Shown: one piece after another, positions 33,723 through 41,759 of the stretch | How the letters are laid out: every line of letters starts with the position of its first letter | How positions within the stretch are numbered: the first letter of the stretch is position 1 | DNA from: Xylophilus sp042867185 | GTDB taxonomy: Bacteria > Pseudomonadota > Gammaproteobacteria > Burkholderiales > Burkholderiaceae_C | Length of the DNA: 64,000 nucleotides | Direction: 5' to 3' | NCBI GenBank assembly: GCA_042867185.1 | Contig: JBHZQV010000021.1 | Span: forward strand, 1-64,000 | The notes under the pieces: generated by a model | What the model was told of the DNA's origin: nothing | The model's input: only the letters and a program-made list of their open reading frames with translations | The model's database searches: none | Program-made: the position numbers and the translations under genes

Positions 33723-35066
33723 TTATTTCGTAGCGTCAGGCCGGGGTACATCGCCGGCTGCAGGTGTTTTTTGTTCGGACTCCTGCACCACCTTGACCAG
33801 GTCGCGGTCGTTCAAAAAGCCCGCGCCCTGCACCACCACCGGCGTGTCGGCCGCCAGGCCCGCGGTGATCTCCAGCCGGTCGCCCACGCGCCGGCCGGTC
33901 TGCACCTTGCGCTGCGACACCCGCTGGTCCTGGTCGACCGCGAAGACGTAGCTGAACGCCTCGCGTACCACCACCGACTGCTGCGGCACCGTCAGCGCAT
34001 CGGTCCGGCCCAGCACGAAGTCGCCGCGGGCGAACATGCCCGGGCGGAACAGGCCCCCCGGCTTGGGGCGGCCCGGCGCCGGGTCGGCCGGGATGCCGTA
34101 GCCCGCTTGGGCCGGCAGGTCGACGTAGACCAGGCCGTTGCGGGTCTGCGGATCGACCGTCGGCGCCACCATCCGCACCTTGCCCTCCAGCACCGCGCCG
34201 CTGGCGGCCACGATGTGGGCGATGGTGCCCGGCTGGATGCGGCCCAGCTCGGCCGAGGTGACCTCGGCACGCCATTCGAGTCGGCCCTTCCTGACCATGC
34301 GGAACAGCTCGGTGCCGGCGCCCACCACCGCGCCCACGGTCGCGGCGCGGGCCGAGATCACACCGCTGTCGGGCGCGCGGACCGAGGCATAGCCCAGCCG
34401 CACCTGCTGCGCGTTGTAGGCCGCGCGGGCCGCCTCGACCCGGGCCTTGGCGGTCTGCTCGCTGGTCTGGTACTGGGCGATCTGCGAGGCGCTGAGCGCG
34501 CCGCTTTTCTCCAGCGTGCGGGCGCGCTGGGCATTGGCCGCGGCGTCGGCGGCGGTGGCCTCGGCCTCCAGCACGCTGGCGCGCGACTGGGCCAGCTCCG
34601 CCTTGACCGTCTCGGCCGAGAAGGTGGCCAGCACCTGGCCGGCCTTGACCGTGTCGCCCACGTTGACCCGCACGTCGGTCAGCCGCAGGCCGTTGGCCTC
34701 CGATCCGATGATCGCCTCCTGCCAGGCGGCGATGCTGCCGTTGGCGGCGAAGGTCACCGGCAGCGAGGCTTTCTGCGGCAGCACGGTGGTCACGCTGAGC
34801 GCCGGGCGCGGCGCGGCCGGCTTGTCGGCAGCCTGCGCGCGGTTCAGGCCGAAAAGGCCTGCAGCCGTCGCCAGACCCAGGCCACCAGCTATCGAAAAAA
34901 GAGCCAGCCGGCGCCGGGCGGGCTGCGCCAGGGCGGCGGGCAGCAGGCGGGCGGCGAGGGTGTCGGCGGTGCGGAGGGCTGGGTGCATGGCGGTGTCCGG
35001 CAGGGGGCGGGAAGCGGTGGGCATGGGGCGCGAATGGGCGGCGGGGCGGGGATCGGGCGGGGCCAT
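33723..35066 (-). CDS. RND efflux periplasmic adaptor (membrane fusion protein)
   Basis: This MacA/AcrA-like adaptor joins the inner-membrane pump to the outer-membrane channel. The longest supported start is ATG 35066, which overlaps the previous gene's stop (TGATG) and gives 447 residues; ATG at 35024 or 34988 is also possible. A single membrane anchor (ALFSIAGGLGLATAAGLFGL) is followed by the barrel-sandwich hybrid domain (SIAAWQEAIIGSEANGLRLTDVRVNVGDTVKAGQ), a helical hairpin (about 165-220, ARTLEKSGALSASQIAQYQT) and beta-barrel domains. The tail is loosely ordered. The codons for LFSIAGG lie within a degraded copy of an interspersed repeat (34880-34904). Confidence 0.92.
   Translation of the reverse strand: MAPPDPRPAAHSRPMPTASRPLPDTAMHPALRTADTLAARLLPAALAQPARRRLALFSIAGGLGLATAAGLFGLNRAQAADKPAAPRPALSVTTVLPQKASLPVTFAANGSIAAWQEAIIGSEANGLRLTDVRVNVGDTVKAGQVLATFSAETVKAELAQSRASVLEAEATAADAAANAQRARTLEKSGALSASQIAQYQTSEQTAKARVEAARAAYNAQQVRLGYASVRAPDSGVISARAATVGAVVGAGTELFRMVRKGRLEWRAEVTSAELGRIQPGTIAHIVAASGAVLEGKVRMVAPTVDPQTRNGLVYVDLPAQAGYGIPADPAPGRPKPGGLFRPGMFARGDFVLGRTDALTVPQQSVVVREAFSYVFAVDQDQRVSQRKVQTGRRVGDRLEITAGLAADTPVVVQGAGFLNDRDLVKVVQESEQKTPAAGDVPRPDATK
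34880..34904 (+). repeat. Degraded AT-core repeat copy inside the adaptor coding sequence
   Basis: GGCCACCAGCTATCGA (34880-34895) is identical for 16 bases to the minus strand of copy 4 (39634-39619), and the next 9 bases match at 6 positions. The hairpin is GCTAT (34888-34892), 7-nt loop, AGAGC, one base off the usual ATAGC. It encodes, on the other strand, LFSIAGG in the membrane anchor of the RND adaptor. Confidence 0.65.
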
Positions 35067-36790
35067 CAGCGGGCCGCGCCGAGAGGCGAAGGCGATGCCG
35101 GCGGAGCGGGTGGCACGGGCGTCCCGGGCGACGAGAGAGCCGGCGGCGATGCGGGCGCAGGGCCTGCGACGCCCGTCGGCGTGCCGGCGGTGTCCGCACG
35201 GGCGACGGCCGTGCCCTGCGCGCCGGACACCGGCCCGTTCTGCGAGAACGCCGGATCGCCCGGCGCGGCGGCCGCCGGCTCCCAGCCGCCGCCGGCCGCG
35301 CGGTACAGCGCGATCCAGGCGGCCATGCGTTCGCGCTTCAGGTTCACCCGGGTCGTCTCGGCCGCCAGGGCGGTGCGGCGGGCGTCCTCCAGCTGGATCT
35401 GGCTGGCCAGCCCCGCGTCGTAGCGCGCCTGGAAGCCTTCGAACGAGGCGCGGTAGCCGGCCGCGGCGGTCTCGGCATCGGCGGTGCGGTCGGCGGTGGC
35501 GCGCAGGTTGACCAGCGCTTCCTCCACCTCGCGCACCGCCTGCCGCAGGCGTGCGCGGTAGACGGCGACCGCCTCGTCGTACTTGATGCGCGCAGCGGCG
35601 GCGTTGGCGACGCGCCGGCCGCCGTCGAACAACGGCAGCGACAGCTGGATCGGCCCCAGCGTCCAGATGTTGCTGCTGCCCGAGGTCGACGGCGCATCGA
35701 CGTAGAAGCGGCCGACCGATCCGCCGATGGTGAGCCGCGGATAGCGCTGCGCGTCGGCATTGCCCACGTCGGCACTGGCGGCGACCACGTCGCGCGCAGC
35801 CACCGCGATGTCGGGCCGCTGGGCCAGCACCTGGGCCGGCAGCTCGGCGATGGAAAAGAGCGCATCCGGCGGCGGCTGCACCGGCGTGGCGGCCAGCTTT
35901 TGCCGCAGCAGGTCCTCGTCCAGCGCGGTGAGGGCGACCAGGCCCTTCACCGCCACGTCGCACTGCGCCTGCTGCTGCAAGAGGCGGTTGCCGGCATCGG
36001 CCGCGCTGGCGCGGGCCAGCGCGTCGTCGGCCGGCGCCTGGAAGCCGGCCTGGGTGCTGAGGGCCGAGAGCCGCGCGCTCTCGCGGCGCGACCGGGCATC
36101 GCCGCGGGCCACCTCCAGCTGCTCGCGGCAGGCGCGCAGGGCGCTCAGCTGGTTGGCCGTCTCGGCCGCGACCGAGACGCGCGCATCGTGCCAGCCGGCC
36201 TGCGCGCCCTCCAGCCGGGCCTGCGCCGCATCGCGCGCCGCACGGTTGCCGCCGAACACGTCGGGCTCCCACGAGGCCTGCAGGTTGCCCTGCGCCGAGG
36301 TGGCGACCGCGAAGAACTGCGGCTGGAAACCGCGGCTGATGTTGGCGGTGGCGTCCAGCGTCGGGCCCAGCGCCGCGCCGGTGGTGACGCGCTGGGCGCG
36401 CGCCTGGCCGATGCGCGATGCCGCCTGCGCCAGCGTCGGGCTGGCGGCGTTGGCGGCATCCACCAGTTCGACCAGCAGCGGATCGCCCGCGCCTTCCCAC
36501 CAGCGCGCCAGGCCGGCCAGCGTGCCGCCGTGGGGCAGCGATGGATCGACGGCAGGCGTGGCGGTAGGCGCCGCGGCCGGGGTGCCGGCAGCTATGGCAG
36601 GCGCAGGGATCGGTGCCGGCGGCAGCGGGGCGCGCCAGGCGGTCGGCACCGGCGCCTCGGGCGCCGCGGGCGGGCGCGGCAGGGTGCAGGCGGCCAGCGC
36701 CAGGGGCAGCAGGGCCAGCGCGAAGCGGCCGGTCCGCCCGATGGCGGTGGCGCCGGGTGTGCCGATGCGGGGAGCGAAGAGAGGGGTCAT
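35066..36790 (-). CDS. Outer-membrane efflux lipoprotein (OprM/NodT family)
   Basis: This is the TolC-like outer-membrane channel of the RND system. It has 574 residues from ATG 36790, which overlaps the tetR stop by 4 bp (ATGA). A lipoprotein signal (ALALLPLALAAC, Cys about 35) is followed by a Pro/Ala-rich stretch (about 38-85) and two OEP domains. The first contains ARWWEGAGDPLLVELVDAANAASPTLAQAASRIGQARA, and the second LPAQVLAQRPDIAVAARDVVAASADVGNADAQRYPRL-type sequence at about 310-345. The last ~50 residues are an Ala/Pro/Ser-rich tail not usual in OprM. Confidence 0.93.
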   Translation of the reverse strand: MTPLFAPRIGTPGATAIGRTGRFALALLPLALAACTLPRPPAAPEAPVPTAWRAPLPPAPIPAPAIAAGTPAAAPTATPAVDPSLPHGGTLAGLARWWEGAGDPLLVELVDAANAASPTLAQAASRIGQARAQRVTTGAALGPTLDATANISRGFQPQFFAVATSAQGNLQASWEPDVFGGNRAARDAAQARLEGAQAGWHDARVSVAAETANQLSALRACREQLEVARGDARSRRESARLSALSTQAGFQAPADDALARASAADAGNRLLQQQAQCDVAVKGLVALTALDEDLLRQKLAATPVQPPPDALFSIAELPAQVLAQRPDIAVAARDVVAASADVGNADAQRYPRLTIGGSVGRFYVDAPSTSGSSNIWTLGPIQLSLPLFDGGRRVANAAAARIKYDEAVAVYRARLRQAVREVEEALVNLRATADRTADAETAAAGYRASFEGFQARYDAGLASQIQLEDARRTALAAETTRVNLKRERMAAWIALYRAAGGGWEPAAAAPGDPAFSQNGPVSGAQGTAVARADTAGTPTGVAGPAPASPPALSSPGTPVPPAPPASPSPLGAAR

Positions 36791-37611
36791 GGAGCGGATG
36801 TCCGGGTCTTGGTGCCGGCCGTCGCGCGGGGCGCGGCGGTGGCTTTCTGTGCGCGGGCGGATACGCCGAGGGAAGGGCTTCGGCCGGGTGCGGTACGGCT
36901 TGCGGCAGGGCGGGTGGCAGCGGGGCGGCGCGCCGCGGCGGCGGTCCGCCGGCGGCGTTCGGCCGCGACCAGCGCCAGGCCGTTCTCGGTGAGCCGGTCG
37001 GCCCAGGTGTCGATGGCGGCGGTGCTGCCCAGCAGGCCGGGCCGCAGCGCATCGACGATGTCCTGCGCCACGAAGAGGTGGATCGCCAGCCCGTCGAGCG
37101 CGAAGGCCAGGCGGTGCAGGTCGTCGTCGTCGTGCCGCAGGACCAGGTGGCGGCGCAGTACCGCCATCAGCGCCGCGTGCGACGCCATCACGTCCTGGCG
37201 CATCTCCTCGGCCCACTGGTCGGTCGGCTCCAGCATCTCGCGGATGTGCAGCCGCAGGCACTGGCGCGCCAGCGCGCCCTGCTTGAGGGGCTCCACGAAG
37301 AAGGCGTAGTACGTGTGCAGGGCCTGCCGCAGCGACAGCCGCGGCGGGCTGATCAGCGGGATCACGTCACGTGCCGCGCCCATCGGCTCGGTGAAGGTGG
37401 CGGCATAGAGGCCGGCCTTGTCGCCGAAGTAGTAGCGGATGGCGGCCAGGTTCACCGACGCGGCCTGCGCGATCTCCCGGGTCGAGGTGCGGGCGAAGCC
37501 CTTCTCCGAGAAGAGCCGCAGCGCCGTGTGCAGCAGGCGCTCGCGCGCCTCGGCACCGTCGGTGCGGTGGGCGGTGGGCAGGGCGGTCGGATCGGGCAGG
37601 GAAGAATCCAT
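36787..37611 (-). CDS. TetR-family regulator of the RND operon (CecR/YbiH-like)
   Basis: This 274-residue repressor is the first gene of the efflux operon. The TetR DNA-binding domain (about 20-70) contains ARERLLHTALRLFSEKGFARTSTREIAQAA and VNLAAIRYYFGDKAGLY. The ligand domain resembles the CecR/YbiH C-terminal domain (PRLSLRQALHTYYAFFVEPL, LRLHIREMLEPT). The last ~50 residues are a low-complexity Arg/Ala-rich tail, unusual for the family; it may be disordered or contact DNA. Its stop overlaps the next start by 4 bp. An 18-bp perfect palindrome 21 bp upstream is the likely operator, implying autorepression. Confidence 0.9.
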   Translation of the reverse strand: MDSSLPDPTALPTAHRTDGAEARERLLHTALRLFSEKGFARTSTREIAQAASVNLAAIRYYFGDKAGLYAATFTEPMGAARDVIPLISPPRLSLRQALHTYYAFFVEPLKQGALARQCLRLHIREMLEPTDQWAEEMRQDVMASHAALMAVLRRHLVLRHDDDDLHRLAFALDGLAIHLFVAQDIVDALRPGLLGSTAAIDTWADRLTENGLALVAAERRRRTAAAARRPAATRPAASRTAPGRSPSLGVSARAQKATAAPRATAGTKTRTSAP

Positions 37612-37632
37612 CGGCCGCGATTACAGCACGAC

Positions 37633-37650
37633 TTCAATCGTTCGATTGAA
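37633..37650 (-). promoter_or_regulatory. Candidate TetR operator upstream of the efflux operon
   Basis: TTCAATCG-TT-CGATTGAA is a perfect palindrome with 8-bp arms, located 21 bp before the tetR start codon. Size, symmetry and position fit a TetR-family autorepression site. It also lies between tetR and the 3' end of a LysR gene, so it can serve only the efflux operon. Confidence 0.65.
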
Positions 37651-37663
37651 TTGCGGCGGCGAT

Positions 37664-38554
37664 TCAGGCGTTCGGAAGCTTCGGCGGCAGCAGTGCCTCT
37701 CGCACGAAGCGGGTCGGCCCGTCGGTGCCGTGGTCGGAGACGGCCACGCCCAGTTGCCGCCACAGCGCCGGGCTGAGCGGCCGCACGGCGATGCGCGGAT
37801 CGCGGCTCGGCTCGTACGACTCCTGCGGCAGCAGCGCCGCGCCGTAGCCGGCCGCCACCAGGGTGCGGATCGCGTCGTTGTAGTTGAGCTCGATGCGCGG
37901 CCGGCAGTGCACGCCCGCCGCGGAGAACCATTCGGCCGTCTGCCGGTAGAGGCGGGTGGAGGCGTCGTTCATGATCAGCGGCCGCTCGGCCAGCCACCGC
38001 GGCGTGAGGCGGCGCGGCGCCTTCCAGGCCGCGGGCAGAAAGGCGAGCACCGCCTCGCGCCGCAGGGCGGTGACCTGCACGCCGCGCACCGCCGGCTGCG
38101 GCAGCGCCACCACCGCCAGGTCGAGGCTGCCGGCGGCGAGCCGGGCCATGCTCTCGTTGGAGGTGAGCACCTGCACCTGCGTGTCGATGCCGGGATGCTC
38201 GCGCGCCAGGCGCTCCAGCGCCGGCGGCAGCAGGTGCGCGATGGCGCCGGTCGAGGCCCCGACACGCACCCGGCCGGTCTGGCCGGCCAGCTGGCGGCGC
38301 ACGTCCTCCACCGCGTCGTCGGCATCGGCCAGCAGCCGGCGGGCCCGCGCGATGAAGCGCTCGCCCAGCGCCGTCGGCTGGGCGGGGCCCCGGCCCCGCA
38401 CCAGCAACCGGCCGCCCAGGCGTGATTCCAGCTCTGCCATCTGCACGGTCACGGTGGGGGCCGCCAGGTGCAGCGCCCGCGCGGCGTTGGCGAGCGAACC
38501 CAGGTCGGCGATGGCCACCAGGGTGCGCAGATGGTCGAGGCTCAGTTCACGCAT
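37664..38554 (-). CDS. LysR-family transcriptional regulator
   Basis: This 296-residue regulator has the N-terminal winged helix (MRELSLDHLRTLVAIADLGSLANAARALHLAAPTVTVQMAELE, about 1-43, then LGGRLLVRG) and the two-lobed periplasmic-binding-like effector domain (about 93-290; RVRVGASTGAIAHLLPPALERLAREHPGI). It is divergent from argC with 80 bp between them. Under the usual LysR rule it may control argC or itself, but an arginine link has not been shown. The ligand is unknown. Confidence 0.92.
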   Translation of the reverse strand: MRELSLDHLRTLVAIADLGSLANAARALHLAAPTVTVQMAELESRLGGRLLVRGRGPAQPTALGERFIARARRLLADADDAVEDVRRQLAGQTGRVRVGASTGAIAHLLPPALERLAREHPGIDTQVQVLTSNESMARLAAGSLDLAVVALPQPAVRGVQVTALRREAVLAFLPAAWKAPRRLTPRWLAERPLIMNDASTRLYRQTAEWFSAAGVHCRPRIELNYNDAIRTLVAAGYGAALLPQESYEPSRDPRIAVRPLSPALWRQLGVAVSDHGTDGPTRFVREALLPPKLPNA

Positions 38555-38576
38555 GGTGCCAATTTACCTTTTTTGA

Positions 38577-38592
38577 ATCCGGCGTTCCGGAT
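38577..38592. promoter_or_regulatory. Palindrome between divergent LysR gene and argC
   Basis: ATCCGG, CGTT, CCGGAT: a perfect 6-bp inverted repeat in the 80-bp divergent region, 22 bp from the LysR start and 43 bp from argC. It is a reasonable LysR binding site, although it does not follow the T-N11-A spacing exactly. Confidence 0.4.
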
Positions 38593-38634
38593 ATTCAACT
38601 GGAGCTATCGCGGCCGCATGCCTAGGATCGCGGC

Positions 38635-39561
38635 ATGGACCTCCACATCTTCATCGACGGCGACCAGGGCACCACCGGGCTGGACCTGCAGAACCGGCTG
38701 CGCGGCAGCGAATTCCGCATCCGCACCCTGCCGGCGCATCTGCGCAAGGACGCGGCCGCCCGCCGCGACGCGCTCAACGAGAGCGACATCGCCGTCCTCT
38801 GCCTGCCCGACGCCGCGGCGCGCGACGCGGTGGCGATGGTCGACAACCCCGCGGTGCGGGTGATCGACGCCAGCTCGGCGCACCGCACCGAGCCGGGCTG
38901 GGTCTACGGCCTGCCGGAGCTCGATGCCGGGCAGGCGGCGCGCATCGCCGGCGCCCGGCGGGTGACGAACCCCGGCTGCTACTCGACGGCCGCGGTGGCG
39001 CTGTTGCGCCCTCTGGTCGAGGCGGGCCTGGTGCCGGCCGACTATCCGCTGGTCGTCCACGCCGTCTCGGGCTACTCGGGCCAGGGACGTGCGGGTGCCG
39101 AGGCCCACGAGGCAGGGGCCGGCGCGCATGGGCTCACGCTCTACGGCCTGGCGCTGGAGCACAAGCACGTGCCCGAGATCGAGGCGTATGCGCGCCTCGC
39201 CGCGCGGCCGATCTTCGTGCCCGCCTACGGCAGCTACCGCCAGGGCATCGTGCTGACCATCGGGCTGCATGCCCGTTTGCTGGGCGCCGGCGCCACCGGC
39301 GAGCGCATCCACGACTGCCTGGTGGAGCGCTACCGTGGCGCGGCCCATGTGCGGGTGCTGCCGATGGCGGCGGATGCACCGACCGAGCGCGATCCGCAGG
39401 CCTGCAACGGCTCGAACGACATGCACCTGGCCGTGGCCTGCAACCCGCGCACCGGCCAGATCGTGCTGAGCGCGGTGCTCGACAACCTGGGCAAGGGGGC
39501 GGCCGGGGCCGCGGTGCAGAACCTGCGCCTGATGGCGCAGGCGGGCCGGCCGGCGGTCTGA
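38635..39561 (+). CDS. argC: N-acetyl-gamma-glutamyl-phosphate reductase, short type ArgC
   Basis: This NADPH-dependent enzyme reduces N-acetylglutamyl phosphate in arginine synthesis. It has 308 residues, matching the short (type 2) AgrC-like form rather than the ~340-residue form. It has IFIDGDQGTTGLDLQNRL (cofactor region, about 5-22), IDASSAHRTEPGWVYGLPEL (about 82-101), the catalytic Cys in VTNPGCYSTAAV (about 113-124), SGYSGQGRAG (about 144-153) and HKHVPEIEAYA with the catalytic His (about 180-190). Burkholderiales often carry a second, long argC elsewhere. Divergent from a LysR gene. Confidence 0.92.
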   Translation: MDLHIFIDGDQGTTGLDLQNRLRGSEFRIRTLPAHLRKDAAARRDALNESDIAVLCLPDAAARDAVAMVDNPAVRVIDASSAHRTEPGWVYGLPELDAGQAARIAGARRVTNPGCYSTAAVALLRPLVEAGLVPADYPLVVHAVSGYSGQGRAGAEAHEAGAGAHGLTLYGLALEHKHVPEIEAYARLAARPIFVPAYGSYRQGIVLTIGLHARLLGAGATGERIHDCLVERYRGAAHVRVLPMAADAPTERDPQACNGSNDMHLAVACNPRTGQIVLSAVLDNLGKGAAGAAVQNLRLMAQAGRPAV

Positions 39562-39609
39562 GGGCGGTGCGGCAGCGCCCGCCGCCGGTCGCTGGGCCTT
39601 TTGGCCCCT

Positions 39610-39634
39610 GCTATCTTATCGATAGCTGGTGGCC
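39610..39634 (-). repeat. AT-core palindromic repeat, copy 4 (minus orientation)
   Basis: GCTAT (39610-39614), loop CTTATCG, ATAGC (39622-39626), followed on the plus strand by TGGTGGCC. A GCCGGC inverted repeat (39633-39651) forms the second hairpin. It lies between the convergent argC and chemoreceptor genes and shares 16 bases with the copy inside the adaptor gene. Confidence 0.75.
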
Positions 39635-39679
39635 GGCGCTGCATGCCGGCTGCCGCCGCATGCTTCGAAGAGCCGGTGC

Positions 39680-41467
39680 TTAAAAGCTTTCCCAGTCGTC
39701 GGCATTCCCGGCCGGTGCGGTGGGCGGGGCCTTCGCGGCAGCCTTCGGGGGGGTCTGGGCCTGCAGGCGCGGCACGGGGGCCGGGCCGGCGGCGGGGGGA
39801 CGGGGGACAGACGGGCGGACGACAGGCGGGCGGGCGACCGGTGACGGAGCCGCGGAGGGGGACGAGGCCCGCGTCGCGACGGTCGCGCCCTGTGGTTTCG
39901 CGGCCCCGTGGGCCAGCGTGAACACGGCCACGGCCTCGACCAGTTGTTGCGCCTGCTGCTTCAGGCTGGACGCGGCGGCGGCGCTTTCCTCGACCAGGGC
40001 CGCGTTCTGCTGGGTGACCTGGTCCATCTGGGTGATCGCCTCGCCCACCTGGGCCACGCCCTGGCTCTGCTCGTGGCTGGCGGCGCTGATCTCGCCCATG
40101 ATGTCGGTCACCCGGCGGATCGCATCGACGACCTCGCGCATGGTGGTGCCGGCCTGGTCCACCAGGGCGGTGCCCTGCTCCACCTGGCTGACGCTCGACG
40201 AGATCAGTGCCTTGATCTCCTTGGCCGCATCGGCGCTGCGTTGCGCCAGGCCGCGCACCTCGGAAGCCACCACCGCGAAGCCGCGGCCCTGTTCGCCGGC
40301 ACGGGCGGCTTCCACCGCGGCGTTCAGCGCCAGGATGTTGGTCTGGAAGGCGATGCCGTCGATCACCGAGATGATGTCGGCGATGCGCTTGGAGCCCTCG
40401 TTGATGCCGCGCATCGTCTCGACCACCTGGCCGACCACCGCGCCGCCGCGCTCGGCCACGCTGCTGGCGTTCACGGCCAGCTGGTTGGCCTGGCGGGCGT
40501 TGTCGGCGTTCTGGCGCACGGTGGAGTTGAGTTCTTCCATCGAGGCGGCGGTTTCCTCGAGCGCGCTGGCCTGTTCCTCGGTGCGCTGGCTCAGATCCGC
40601 ATTGCCCTGCGAAATCTGCGCGCTGGCGGTGGCCACGCTCTCGGCATTGCCGCGCACGCCCGAGACCACGCCGATCAGGCTGTCCTGCATGCGCTTTAAC
40701 TGGGCCATCATGCTGGTCTCGTCGCCCTGGCGCAGGCCGATGGAGCCGGAGAGGTCGCCACCGGCCACGCTGCGGGCGAGGTCGGCCGCCGTGCCGGGCT
40801 CACCGCCCAGCTGGCGGGTGACCGAGCGGACGATGGTGATCGCCAGCGCGACGGCGACCACGGTGATCGACGCCAGGATGCCGACCAGCCAGGTGCGGGC
40901 GCTGCTGTAGTTCTTGGCAGATTCCTCGGAGGCTGCGACAGAGAGCTTTTCGTTCAGGTCGACCAGGCTTTGCGTGATATCGAACACCTTTTGAACTGCG
41001 GTGCGCGACGGGCCTTGGTAGTAAGCCTTAGCTTGCGCGAACCCGCTCTCACCTTGACGCGCGAATCCCACCAGGTTGACCTGCGTGGCGTAGTAATCGG
41101 TCAGTGCAGCCCGCAGCTGCTTCGTCAAGCGTGCGTCTTCTTCGTTGCTCAGCATGCTTTCGTAGACAACCACGTTCTTTTCCACGGCCTGTTTGGCAGC
41201 GGTGATACGGGCAGCGTTGCTGTCAAAGTCCTTCTGGTCGACTGAGAGCACATAGCTGGATTCGGCCCGGCGGATGGTGGCGGTATGTAGCTGAATCTTG
41301 CCCAGCACGCTCACGCTGGGCAGCAAATTGTTGGCGAGGTTGTCGGTGCGCTCATAGAGCTGCGACAGTTGGTAGATCGCGAAACCGCCGAGCAACAACG
41401 TGAGAAGCACGATCGCCGCAAAAGCGGCACCCAATTTCGTGCCGAGTTTGGCGTTGGAAAAAAACAT
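39680..41467 (-). CDS. Methyl-accepting chemotaxis protein with C-terminal CheR/CheB tether
   Basis: This transmembrane chemoreceptor has 595 residues from ATG 41467 (MFFSNAKLGTKLGAAFAAIVLL), 7 bp after GGAG. The first membrane helix is at about 10-30. The periplasmic four-helix sensor (about 35-185) is of the Tar-like/4HB type, the second helix (LVGILASITVVAVALAITIVRSVTRQLGGEP) leads into HAMP, and the signalling hairpin contains EAARAGEQGRGFAVVASEVRGLAQRSA. A ~75-residue Pro/Ala-rich linker precedes the terminal DDWESF, close to the NWETF docking pentapeptide of Tar/Tsr. Ligand unknown. No other che genes are nearby. Confidence 0.93.
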   Translation of the reverse strand: MFFSNAKLGTKLGAAFAAIVLLTLLLGGFAIYQLSQLYERTDNLANNLLPSVSVLGKIQLHTATIRRAESSYVLSVDQKDFDSNAARITAAKQAVEKNVVVYESMLSNEEDARLTKQLRAALTDYYATQVNLVGFARQGESGFAQAKAYYQGPSRTAVQKVFDITQSLVDLNEKLSVAASEESAKNYSSARTWLVGILASITVVAVALAITIVRSVTRQLGGEPGTAADLARSVAGGDLSGSIGLRQGDETSMMAQLKRMQDSLIGVVSGVRGNAESVATASAQISQGNADLSQRTEEQASALEETAASMEELNSTVRQNADNARQANQLAVNASSVAERGGAVVGQVVETMRGINEGSKRIADIISVIDGIAFQTNILALNAAVEAARAGEQGRGFAVVASEVRGLAQRSADAAKEIKALISSSVSQVEQGTALVDQAGTTMREVVDAIRRVTDIMGEISAASHEQSQGVAQVGEAITQMDQVTQQNAALVEESAAAASSLKQQAQQLVEAVAVFTLAHGAAKPQGATVATRASSPSAAPSPVARPPVVRPSVPRPPAAGPAPVPRLQAQTPPKAAAKAPPTAPAGNADDWESF

Positions 41468-41654
41468 GGAAGAACTCCGGAGTGTTCGCAAGCAACTGCA
41501 TACGGATGCAGCTTTAGATGCGAAAGCTTACTTTAAAGATGAAATCATCTGTTACTAATCGCATTTTTTGACGTACGACAAGTGCCCCATGCATGAAAAA
41601 CGCCGTATTCGTCGCCCTGTGACAACAGAGAAGACGCTCGGTGAAATGGATTGT

Positions 41655-41675
41655 ATGCTACAAAATAAGTAGCAT
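41655..41675. repeat. AT-core palindromic repeat, copy 5
   Basis: ATGCTAC, a 7-nt loop AAAATAA, and GTAGCAT. This copy has GCTAC/GTAGC instead of GCTAT/ATAGC but keeps the 7-nt loop. A small hairpin CCTTT...AAAGG follows at 41681-41695. It lies in the 292-bp low-GC gap between the chemoreceptor start and the hybrid-kinase stop, and may also terminate the kinase transcript. Confidence 0.6.
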
Positions 41676-41759
41676 AAAGTCCTTTTAAATAAAGGGAATC
41701 GGCCCTGCCAGACCTTTTAAACTACCTGCTGGCCCCGGGCCAAGAAGGCCATGGCGGTG

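Noticed and set aside
29298..35423. Very long plus-strand open frame (about 2041 codons) across the TonB receptor and efflux genes
   Set aside because: It is antisense to several well-supported genes. Its product is His/Arg/Gly/Gln-rich low complexity, a common artefact of high-GC codon bias.
41468..41650. Sigma-28 (FliA) promoter for the chemoreceptor
   Set aside because: A TAAAG sequence exists upstream, but no GCCGATAA-like -10 box follows at the right spacing.
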